64,000 nucleotides of DNA from Eucommia ulmoides. Lineage: Eukaryota; Streptophyta; Magnoliopsida; Garryales; Eucommiaceae. Positions 32,363-43,600 of this stretch are shown piece by piece. The position numbers and the translations under genes were made by a program. The notes under the pieces were generated by a model, which saw only the letters and a list, made by a program, of their open reading frames with translations, had not been told where the DNA came from and did not search any database. Position 1 is the first letter of the stretch; the number at the start of each line of letters is the position of its first letter. The stretch is taken from NCBI GenBank assembly GCA_016647705.1, contig CM028335.1, positions 18,206,905 through 18,270,904 of the forward strand. Direction: 5' to 3'.

Positions 32363-34148
32363 TATTAGAAATGAAGAAGAGATGAAATGAAAAACAGAAA
32401 TCTCATTCTCATTCAATATCCAAGTACAAAAGAAGCTCTCTTATATAGGTTGAAGGGTGAGTTTGTAACAAACTACAAACAACCAAATAACCAAATATCT
32501 ATAACAAACTATTAACTAATAACAAAGAGAGAGGAGAAAATAGAATGATCTAGAGAAAAAATATTTCTCCAATATTCTAATACTCCCCCTCAAGATGGAG
32601 AATGTGAATTCCCATTTTGGTAAAAGATGAAAATGAAAACAATAAAACACAATAACACATCCAATACGTTGTAGTAGCAGAAATCAAAACAAAACACAAA
32701 GACAAATCTAAACATCCACACAAAGGAATCTATGGAGAAGAGAGAAGAAATTCAAACATCCACAAAGGGGAATCTATGGAGAAGAAAAGGCGGCGTGGGA
32801 AACTAGCCACAACCGAAAAAGCGCCATCCATCCACGGCTATCTAACCACCGAGACAGAGGTGGAGATATCGGGAAATATGGGAGAATAGGAAAAGAGCTA
32901 AAAAACACAGCAGATGAGACGGTGTAGGGAACAAGCCACAATCAAAAAATTGTCATCCATCTACTTTCCGAAAGTGGGAGGAAGGGAAAATAGCTCAAAA
33001 ACATAGCAAAGAAGGCGGTGTAAGAAGCGAGCCACAACTGAAAAACCGTCATCCATCCACTTTCGGGAAGTGAGAAGATGGGGAAAGAGCTACTGAACAA
33101 AGCAGTTAGAAGAAAAAGAAATTGAAACACTGCACAGAAGCAAGAAAATGTGCAGAGGCACAAGAGAAAATAGGCAAGGAACAATAGTGCCATTTCTGGA
33201 ATAATGGTAGGTTGCACTTTAAACAACTTGCAAGTTGGCAGGGTGCAAAGTGTAAATAAACAATTGTTATGCAATTTTGCAAGAACAAGCTGTCTTTCAA
33301 CGGAGGAAATGAATCGTCACTGTCCTTCATCTTTATATCATAGAACACAACAAAACAGTAGATTGATTGAGGATACCGAAACAGTAGACGGATTCACAAA
33401 GCATTTCTGTTGCAGATTGCATATGCAGATCTCAAGACGAATCGCAACTTGAATCGACAAGGACTAATTGAGAGATAAACTGTGGCTTGAACAAGCTTGA
33501 ACCGACGATGAAGAAGATCACAAATCGCAAGACAAATCGTAACATCGCAAATCCGAATCGCAAAATCGAATCGAATAGCAAGATGAAGAATAATCTAATC
33601 TTCAAATCGAAGACGCAACGATCGATGAATAGCTCGATTGCATAGAAGCACAAGAATCGACGATGGATTAAATCAATATCAACGATGATAATTCTTGAAA
33701 AAAGAGTTGGAGAAATCGCCGCTAAAATGGGGCGGAATTGGAGACGAGCTTCGTTTGTATCGAAGCAACACAAAGACTTCACTCTTGAACAGGTAGGAAA
33801 GAAATCGTTGCTAAAAGATGAAACTCGAAAATGGCAAGGAAGGCGGCATAGAGATATAGCCGCCGCCACCCCCCACCCCACCCCCTTGAATAGGGTTTTT
33901 TTTTAGAGAGCGTCAAGCAGAAGGTAATTGCTTTGATACCATATTAGAAATGAAGAAAAGATGAAATGAAAAACAGAAATCTTATTCTCATTCAATATCC
34001 AAGTACAAACTTATATAGGTTGAAGGGTAAACTTGTAACAAACTACAAATAACTAAATAACCAAATATCTATAACAAACTACTAACTAATAATAAAGAGA
34101 GAGGAGAAAATAAAATGATCTAGAGAAAGAATATTTCTCATTCTAATA
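32363..34148 (-). mobile_element. TRIM-like LTR retroelement, 1.8 kb
   Basis: Direct repeats 32363-32582 and 33942-34148 (220 and 207 bp) begin TATTAGAAATG and end ATTCTAATA. The flanks carry the 5-bp duplication GTATG (32358-32362 and 34149-34153). On the minus strand the primer site TGGTATCAAAGC (33930-33941, tRNA-iMet type) abuts the 5' LTR and the polypurine tract TTGAGGGGGAG (32583-32593) abuts the 3' LTR. The 1.36-kb interior has no gag or pol, only tandem repeats and unrecognised frames, so it depends on a helper, probably copia. The termini are TA...TA rather than TG...CA. Confidence 0.9.
32790..33085. repeat. Internal repeats of the TRIM-like element
   Basis: Three degenerate units of 75-140 bp share GAGCCACAACTGAAAAA, GTCATCCATCCACTTTC and GGGAAAGAGCTA (near 32800, 32930 and 33025). 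Frames across them on the minus strand repeat the same short phrase (ESGWMTVFQLW/ESRWMTIF) and look like a translation of the repeat rather than a gene. Confidence 0.75.
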
Positions 34149-34502
34149 GTATGATAATAGAATAGAATGATCATTATCATTCCTATGTTTGGTGACGAAA
34201 TAAATTACATGTGGTATTGGAATGACATCAAATGGTAAAATAGTAATTTAATTGAATTTTCAAACGGTATAATAGTTAATTAAATTAAATTTCATTTAAA
34301 TTCAAATATTTGTTTAGTATTTGATCTCATTTTTTGGCCAATTATTAATTAAAACCTAATCCTATATAATTAGAATTAACCAAGGATTAGAGATTTCTTG
34401 GTAATGGGAATGTGATTAAATCTTATGTACCCAATATAGGAATGGAATAACCATTCCCATGGCCATTCCAATCCTATCTTGAATCCCGCATACCAAACGT
34501 CA

Positions 34503-34732
34503 CCTAAGAATACTAGACCTGAGAATGAAGGAAAAGTCATAAAACTCCATTTTTGGATTCTTCTCAACTTCTCTCTCTTTAACAGTTTAGTAGAAGAGTT
34601 TTAAATATTATTTATCATTAATATAATTATTTGAGTAAATTTAATTGTTATTTTTTTATTACTAGAGTCGATGAATGGATTTTACATATGCTTTTTTATA
34701 TTTGAAAAATTGAGATCTTCAATGCATGAAGT
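34503..34732. other. Short gene-free gap
   Basis: AT-rich, nothing recognised. Confidence 0.4.
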
Positions 34733-35555
34733 GGGTAAATTTCACTTATGTCCCATGTCATTTGGAAACTCAACGACGATGTCCCAAAATTCTTGCAAAC
34801 GAATTACATCTAATTTTGTTTGATTATTTTTTTTTTTAATATTTATTCTTTACAAAATAAAAAATAACAAAATTCTTTCTCATGCAATCAATTTCATATA
34901 CAGAACAAGTTAAAAAGGACACAAATAATAAAGGGTTCGAAATAACAATTAGAAAATCTACAAGTCCACTGCTTTTGAATTTGGGTGAAACTATTACTAA
35001 ATAAAGTCTCATAAGAAAACTTGACCAAGTAATTAAAAAAAAAATTTAACTAAATGAAACATTTTATATCTAAACTGTAACTAAATCTTATAATAAAAAA
35101 ATATTAAATTTTTAGAATAATTTTTAACAAGAATTATTCTTTAAATACTCAAAACAAAATTGTAAAAAACCATCATTTCTCAAAAATAATAATTAAAAAA
35201 AAAATTATAATTGAAAATGTATTATATAAATCGACAATATTTAATTCTTGAAATAATTTTAAATTTAAAAATCAGCACCAACTACTATTTAAATACCAAC
35301 AAAATTTGGCAATCCCATAGGTAATAAAAAAAATTGAAATTGAAAATGTAATAAACAAACAAAATTACAAAAACAAAACATTAAAATTTGACCAAAATTG
35401 TAATTCTTTTAAGAGAGATTATACGAGTAATAGATAATTTTAATTTATTTTTTAATAGTATAGTAATAGGGACAAAAAACAATTTTATATTTATGAACAT
35501 ATGGGATATCATTGTAGATTTTTCAAATGACATGGGACTTCACTAAAATTTATCC
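34733..35555. mobile_element. MITE-like element, about 820 bp
   Basis: The left end TTATGTCCCATGTCATTTGG and the right end, in complement AAGTCCCATGTCATTTGAAA, together with the adjoining GGTAAATTT/GATAAATTT, make an imperfect terminal inverted repeat of about 35 bp. The interior is very AT-rich and noncoding. No clear target duplication. Confidence 0.65.
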
Positions 35556-37420
35556 ATATTATGATTGATGATTATTTTCTATATAATTAATTATATGTGA
35601 TCTCACATCTTCATTTCTTCTCTCCCTTTTAACCATTTAAAAAACTCTCTTTATATATTAATTACATGTAAAATCTATTCAATTTTATATGCTTCAAAGA
35701 CTATTCTTATAGTTCTTAACCAAATAATGAAAACTATTAAACAACATAAAAAGTACCTATCAAATTATTTTAATATTATTATTTAAAAAAAAAAAAATTA
35801 GCTATTAGTTTATTTTAAAATTATTATTTGAAAAAAAGAAGTTAGCTATTAAATTATTTTAAAATTATTATTTGAAAAAAGAAAGTTATAAACGGTTAAA
35901 AAAATCCATGAGTACTTATTATCATTTACTATTTCTTTTAAAAATAAATATGAGTGATCAACATTAATAGTATTGCACATGGGACACAATTAATTTTTTA
36001 ATTTTATATTTAATATATTTCATGAAATTGTGGCAAAAATATTTTTTGCTGCTAAGAAATAAAAGCAGGTCTAAACCTAATTTAAAATTAATTTCAAGGC
36101 TTTGTTCGGCCCTAAATATCCCAAGGAAGTGTTTGCTTGCATAGAATTGAGACTCAAAGTGTTGGGTTTTTTTTTTATTCCAAAGTTTTAATTTTATGCT
36201 TCCAAACACTAGCTAAAATAATTATATAATATGGAATGTGAATTAATTTATTAATTATTTATATTAGTAATTATTAGAGTTTTCTTTTTCCATAAATCCA
36301 TTATGTAGGTAGTAAAATTTTTAAGGACTCTTGACTAAGTGAGCATACTGAAGATACAAGTGAACAAATTGTGTTAGTGAAAAAAACTATTGATTTGTTT
36401 ATTGCCAAAACTGCCCTTCATCACTACAAATTTAAGCTGGTAGCCACCTATTTCTCTCTTCTTCTCTTCCCTGCTCACTCCCTCACTCTCTCTTTTCAAC
36501 CACCACCTCGTTTACTGCTTGTCATTTAGTAAATTTTTCTGTAAATTACAATTGTAAACTATTAATTAATAAAATGTGTTTTTGGTATTGTTCTGTATTA
36601 TATCACATTTTTGTTGAACTTTGGGTATTAAGTTAAAAATGTTTGAACATTTTAGCAATAATTAAATGGATTGATAATGACATTTGGATAACTTATATCC
36701 TAAATGTTCCTAATCCACTGGAATTGTTTAATTAGGTCTTAACAAATCATTAATGTGAGACATTAGAACAAACCTAGAAAGTCTTTATTAAGTAGTAGTA
36801 AAGGCCTTTTACATAATCATCCTACATATTACACATGGAATTGTTATTGGATATAAGTCCCATAGTCAATCTTGTATTAATACATTCAATGAATTTCATC
36901 TGTAAAATATTACAATCTCAAATATTAATAAAAAGTGTTTTAGTATTATTTTCAAAATTTTTCAATTTTATTATATACCTTGTATATAAACTTGAAAAGT
37001 GTTTAGTATAATTAAAAAGCGGACAACAAAGATATATGATAACTTGTATCCTAAATTGTTCCTACTTGGTATTGGATTATTAAAACAACTCTATAACAAT
37101 CTAAGCTAGCTTGTTGAGGTGTTTTATAGTATGAGAATTGTTATCTTCAAACTACTAGTATGAGATACTTAAACAACCACAAGAGGACTCAGTAGTGTAG
37201 TACGAGACCGAACATAATCATCCTTGATATTCTATGCAGTAGCTTTGCTCAGTGTCAACATAGGATATTTGAATTGTGATTATACTTGTCAACTTTTGAC
37301 TTGAAGTACTGTATATTACACGTATGGATTGTTGTATTTCGATAATAATGAGTGTTGCTTCGAATAGGTCGTGGTTAGTGACACAATTTTTGGAAACAAA
37401 AATAATCACCCTCCACAGCC
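35556..37420. other. Gene-free gap downstream of TBC gene
   Basis: AT-rich. A small MITE sits at 36128-36210, and a C/T-rich stretch (36450-36530) resembles a plant 5' UTR but leads to no frame. Nothing else is recognised. Confidence 0.45.
36128..36210. mobile_element. 83-bp MITE-like hairpin
   Basis: AGTGTTTGCTTGCAT at the left and ATGCTTCCAAACACT at the right match as inverted repeats at 12 of 15 positions; AGAATTGAGACTC pairs with inner GTTTTAATTTT loosely. Confidence 0.55.
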
Positions 37421-37474
37421 CATTCATATACTAATCCAGAAGCCAATTTATTGCAGTAGTAGGAGGGGAGAGAA

Positions 37475-37480
37475 TTTATT
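37475..37480 (-). terminator. Candidate poly(A) signal of TBC gene
   Basis: AATAAA on the minus strand, about 145 nt after the stop codon; a second copy is at 37447-37452. Cleavage would fall near 37420-37455. Confidence 0.45.
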
Positions 37481-37624
37481 TTCATGTGAAAATGGTACAT
37501 TATTTACAAAACAAACAAAAACAAATGAAAAACCACTATTACATGAGTCTTCAATTATGTCTATCCCCATCGGTATATGAGAGAGAGAGAGAGAGTTCTA
37601 GCAAAGAGAAGGGGCCATGCATGT

Positions 37625-40600
37625 TTACAATATATCGTCATCTAGTTGTTGGGTAGATAGGGAGGCATCAACAACAGGCAAAGAAGGTGGAGTTCCTGGA
37701 GGAACACAAGCTTCACCATTCTCACCTGCACATACACACAGTGCTTCGGCATCCCTAAGTATGGAGTCAAGATCGAAGTGACCGCTCAGCTCATTGATGA
37801 ATTTCAAAAGTGTGTCGAAATCCATCTGTTCCCCCATTATCTTGTTTCGGTATCTTTTGAGGATGGCTACGCATACATAGAGGTGTAGATGCTCGCTCAG
37901 ATGATGGGTCCACAGTACTTCCCACAGCCGCAGCGTTCTCTCATATTCGAATTCCCTGAGGAAAAAAATGTCGGTAAGAACGCAATGAAGCATACGATAT
38001 ATAAGTAAACCCAAGAAAGTTGAACAGCTACTTCTTGGACCACAATAACGGTGAGAGGCTTGTTGTACTTGGAAATCGAGTCATGAAATGAAAGAGCCAG
38101 ATGTTAAATGAATTTCGAAACTCAATGGTTTACCGAGCTCATATCAACCGAGAGACTACATACTAGTGAGACCCGAAGACCATAAAAATTTATTGTTCAA
38201 ACTTAAATGTCAGAAATGCCCTCCCCTAAGTCACAATAATTCATGCCACCAAAACCATGCAATTTGTAGTCATTTCTTTTCCATACAAGCGTTTTCTTTC
38301 CTCCCTCCATCAATTGTTCCCATTGTAACGCATATTTCTAACTGTGTTTACCGTTTATATCAACAGGGGAGGGAAGAGGGGGGATTCACTCTCTTCCCTC
38401 CCCCCCTCAACCAATGAAAATTTTAACTTCTATCCCTATATTTTTTGGGGAAAAAATCAATTAAAACCCTTAAAGTTCTATGTAAACCCCATAATTGATA
38501 TAAATATCTATAAAAAATTATTCGTCCCTTGATCAATTTTTTGGATCTGCCGCATGTTGATATAGAATTATAGATGCAAAATCCCCCTCACCCTCCACCC
38601 CCACCCACAAACCACCCTCAAGTCCACGAGGAAAAAAAAAAAAAAATCCATATGCACGTTTTTATTGCTTCCATCTTTGATTTTGGTGGACTTCCCTCGA
38701 ACTCGGTCTTGGATTAAACCACTCAAATATTTTACTTTTGCGCACCTGGAATGACCCCTTTACATACGTTCCAGAATCGGTATGCTTTGTGTCTATAATT
38801 CACTCAAGGAAAATCAAATTAAAGGTCATGATAAAGAAAAAACTAGTAGCCTGGGAATCTGCTTAACAAAAACATCAACAGTTGAATGCCGGAGAAAAAA
38901 AGAAAAAACAGAGGCTTCCTCATTAAGAGAAACTCGTACAACCAGGCGCCGTCGCAAAAATAGAACTTCAGAAGGATCTAGGTTTTATGTTAAAATCAAA
39001 TAAAATTTCATAAATTCATAACCCATTAAATTTAGATGCAATTCTAAACGACTGCACATCACCAATACAACTCTTTAGTTTTTATATTTTATTTATTTTT
39101 ATTAGTATTTTTTTCTCACTAAACTTTCAATACATACCAACAATTCAATTCTAATTTATGGCGACAGAGTTTTAGATTTTTTTTAACTCTATGATTGATG
39201 AGTAAGGTACTCGTGAATGGAAGGTAAAATTCCTAAGAGCATCACACTAACACGTGCAGACATAAAAATAATAATATATAAAAAAGCAGCCTAGATTATA
39301 ACAACGTGGCAGAAGATCTAGAATGGAGCACAAAAAGCAAAACAACAAACTAGTAAATCTGAAAATGTTCACACTTGCCTCTTAAATTGTATAAGAATCC
39401 AGCGGAAGCAGAAGAAGTAATTCAAACAGTCATTCTGCATAAAATAATTATGCAAGGGGCTGTCTAATAACTCCACAAGCTGCCATAACAAGAGTAAATA
39501 TAGGTTAGATACCTACAAGAAGGAATGAATGCAATTTACAAAGTACTAATTTCGTTATAAAATGTAAATCTAAACCTCACGACCCTTGAGATCATAAATT
39601 TAAGAACTGAAAGAGATCATAAACAATTACCAACCATACAAATAGTGAATACCCTCCAAATGAAAAGAATCATTGGCTTGGCTCACACCCATAAGAATAT
39701 TCTGCCTAGCGGTAATCTTAGATGTGCTTAGATTTAGCGTTGCCTATTAAATCAGATATCACGGCTTCTTTAAGATATTTAAGGGAATACAATAAAAAGC
39801 TTTTTGAAATTTGGAAAAGGGTAAATTTTATCCACCACCCTTAAGGTGTGTCTATATATCAGGTAGAACTGCCGAATTTTGACAAATAACACTCACCTCC
39901 CTTATTAACATGTGAGAATTGATAAAAGACAGAAAAAAGTGAAATTAACATGTGAGAATTGATAAAGACAGAAAAAAGTGAAATTACCCTTTTCCCAAGT
40001 TATGCCACCTACTACGGTTCTACCCTTCAGTTAAGCAGATAGGCCAGCCCCTCCACCCAACCAGCATTAGCCCCACACAATTCAGTGAACCCTCCCTAAA
40101 CTCCCCAAAAAACTCTACAATATTTGTACTAAACTCAAAACCTCCATAAACAACCTTCTTAGACAACCCAAATCCTCGGAAAGAAAAAAAATAATAATTT
40201 AAAAAAAAAAAATGTTATTGCCCCCTGTTGGTGTCGGAAAATGGACCAACCAGCAGTATGGTCTGGTCAACCCATACGTGGAGAACTGGGGATGATCTGG
40301 AGAGTGTCTTTGTCGGAGCTGGATTCCTCAGGCCTTCAGAACCTCGATCCTGCGCTTGTCTGAGTTGTTGAGGCGTTGTCCGGCCTGGCCTTCAGGTCGG
40401 TAGCCACAGCTTGGGCTTTATCAGTCTCGTTGGTTGGTGGGGAGGTCTTCTCAGCTGCTACCAGGTCGGCGTTGGACTCTTCATCCGAGAAGGTCAGCTT
40501 TGTAATGAAGTCGGCCAAGACCTATCCCCTGATCGCCGTTCCGGGCTGGTATTTGATATGGAATTGGCCCAGTTCGAGGCTATACTTCATCAACTGCCCA

Positions 40601-43600
40601 AAAACATTAGAAGAGTGGAGAATTTGCGTCAAAGGCTGATTGATTAGCACGACGATGGTATGAGCCTCGAAATACTGCCTTAGCTTTCTCGATGCGATCA
40701 GCATGGCGTAGGCCAGCTTCTCGAACCTCGTGTACTTCGTCTCGGTATCGTTAAGGACTCTGCTCGCATAGTAGACTGGACTCTGGGCGTCGTCCTCTTC
40801 CCTGACCAAGGCGGCGCTTACAGCCGTAGTGGACGCCGCGATATAGAGGAACAAGTCCTCACCTCTCTTTGGCATGCTAAGCAAAGGAGCCGAGGAGAGA
40901 TATTTCTTCAACTCTTGAAACGCATTGTCGCACTCTTTGGTCCATTCAAAGGCCTTGTTCCCTCGGAGGATTTTGGAAAACGGAAGGCACTTTTTTGAGG
41001 ATCGGGAGATAAATCAATTCAGGGTGGCCAACCGGCCTGTGAGCATCTAGACCTCCTTTTTGTTGCAGGGTGAGGCCATACTGAGCACCACGCTGATCTA
41101 GTCGGGGTTGGCGTCGATGCCGCGCTGAGAGACCATAAAGCCAAAGAACTTACCAGTGGACATCCCGAAAATGCACTTACTCGGGTTAAGCTTCATGCGA
41201 TGAGCCCGGAGCTTGTCAAAATAGGCCTGGAGGTGTCCAAGGTGATCTTGAGCCCGGCTGCTGTTGACCAACATGTCGTCGATGTACACCTCCATCATCT
41301 CCCTAATTTTTTCCTTTAACATTTTGTTCACAAGCCTTTGGTAGGTCGCCCCAGCGTTGCGGAGGCCGAAGGGTATGACCTTGTAGCAGTAAGTGTCTCT
41401 GTCCGTGATGAATGAAGTATTATTCTTGTCAGGCGGAAACATCAAGATCTTATTATAACCGACGTAGGCATCAAGGAAGCTCAGTTGTTCATACCTGGCC
41501 GTGGCATCGATCACGATGTCAATTCTTGGGAGGGGGAAAAGTCTTTTGGGCAGGCCTTGTTGAGGTCTTTGAAATCTACACAAAGCCGCCATTTGTTACT
41601 GGCCTTAGGAGAGAGGAACACGTTGGCCAACTAGTCCGAGAATTTGACTTCTTCCACGACATCAAACTTGATTAGCTTGTCTATTTCTTCTTCGATGATC
41701 ATCCGTCGGTCAGGGTGGAACTTCCTTCTTTTTTGGCGAACAGGAGGGTGGTGCACGTCAGCATGGAGCCGATGCATAGCCACACTGGGATCAATCCATG
41801 GGAGCTCGTTATGAGACCAAGCGAAGACATCATAATTCATCTTTAACAGCCCAGCGAGCTCGGCACGCAGATTCGGGCTGAGTTTGACTCTGATTCTCAC
41901 TATTCTTTCTTCAATGGTTGGGTGGATGGGGACCTCAAGGAGATCCTCGTGGGGCTGGGGACCAAGCTCTTCGTCTTGGGGATCATCAATTAGAATGAGC
42001 ACGGTCTTGCCGGTCAGAGCCATGAGCTCGGGAAATAAAGGGTGAAGCTCCCTGGGCTCAGGCCCGTGCAGTAATTGCTATTTCTTCTCCATTGCCCTCT
42101 TGCACAAGCTCGGGCTGCCTCCTAATCTCCTCGGACCTCTCCTACCCTTGAAATGGTGGGAAACTTCATCATTTGGTGATAGGGGGAACAAACGACCTTT
42201 AAGGCGGCTACCGTTGGTCACCCCATGATTGCATTGTAGGACGAGGGTCAGTCCACGATAAGGAATTTCGACCACACAGTGGCCGTTCTAGGCCTAGATC
42301 CCACGGTGACGGGTAGGGAGATCCATCCTACCGAGCTCGCAACATCCCCTCCGAAACCGACGAGCGGAGCCTTTACGGGTTGCATAGCATTGGAGTCCAC
42401 ATTCATTCTGTCGAAGGCCCAATTGAAAATTATATCAGCGAAGCTGCCTTTGTCCACCAAAATCCTTCTTGTCTTGAAATGATTGATCAGGGCGAAAATA
42501 ACCAGGGCATCATCATAGGGGATATGCATCCCTTTGAGGTTGGCCTCGCTGAAGGAGACGACGTTGTGCGAGGCGGCCTTTCTCTTACCCTTGTGCTCAT
42601 ATTTCTTTAGGGAGGAAGAGGTTTCACCCCGAGACCCAGTCCGCCGTGAACGATATTTATTTTTGTCCAATCTCAGGTCGTCGTCATCACCGAAGTTGTT
42701 GTCATGGGGTAGAGGTCGGTTGTTGTTCCTCCTTCGTCGTTAACCTCGGTGCTCGTCCCGGCGATCGCCACTCCCGTACTGGGGTTCTCTGTTCGTTCTG
42801 CGTACGTAGTTCTCAAGGTAACCTCTCTTAATGAGGGCCTCTATTTCCTCTCTTAGCTGGAAGCACTTCTCGATGGTGTGGCCGCGATCACGGTGGAAGT
42901 CACAGTATTTAGTAGCTGACCTGCCCATAGGTTTCCCCCTCAGGGGTGGGGTAGGTGGGAAGATTCCCTTCTCGGAATTTTCAGCAAAAATGGTGGCGAT
43001 TGAAGCTATCAGGGGAGTGAACCCGTGCTGGCAAGGCCCTAGGGAATGATGAGGTCTCCGATCCCTGGGCAGTGGTCCCAACCGACCTTCAGCCTAGAGC
43101 CTTCTCAAGCCTTGAGACCAGCTCGGGCCTTCATCAGCTTGGCCCTTCTCCTTCAGGAGTCCTTCTATTTCTTTCTTCACAGGTCAAGGAGGTCGGCTTC
43201 ATAGAAGCTGGTACCACAGTCCAAAGCATCACGTAGGCACGGAGTTGACCGTGAACTCAGGTCGTAAGATAATCTTCTGTGCCTCAATCCGTCGATGAAG
43301 GCATTTAGGGCCACAGCATCCGAGACCCCTTCACAGGCGAGTGACTCCTTCCAAAATCTATCAACGTATCACCCAAGTTCTCGTTGACCTCTTGCCTGAG
43401 GGAAAGGATATGGGTCATGGTCTTTGGTCTGCACCGGGATCGACTGAATCGGGTGAGGAACTGTTGTTCGAGCTGGAGGAAAGTCGATATCGAGGCCGGA
43501 GTCAGGTCGTTGAACCAAGTCCGAGTTGGACCGGTCAAAGTGAGCGGGAAGAATTTGCAACTTATTGTCGTGGAGGCGGCGTGCATACCATGTGGGACAC

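Larger units (their letters stand above)
32315..34502. mobile_element. MITE-like element split by a TRIM
   Basis: Outer ends GTGTTTGGTACGCTGGAAT (32315) and GCATACCAAACGTCAC (to about 34502) are imperfect inverted repeats. Removing the TRIM and one copy of its duplication leaves about 400 bp with a simple continuous interior (GATTGTTATTAGTATG then ATAATAGAATAG), a normal MITE size. Confidence 0.6.

Noticed and set aside
32942-33881. Minus-strand frames of 110 and 149 codons in the TRIM-like element
   Set aside because: Repeat translation and Phe/Ile-rich low complexity; no gag or pol signature.
36128-36210. Possible microRNA hairpin
   Set aside because: The arms are a MITE terminal repeat with GTGTTTG ends; no evidence for a processed duplex.
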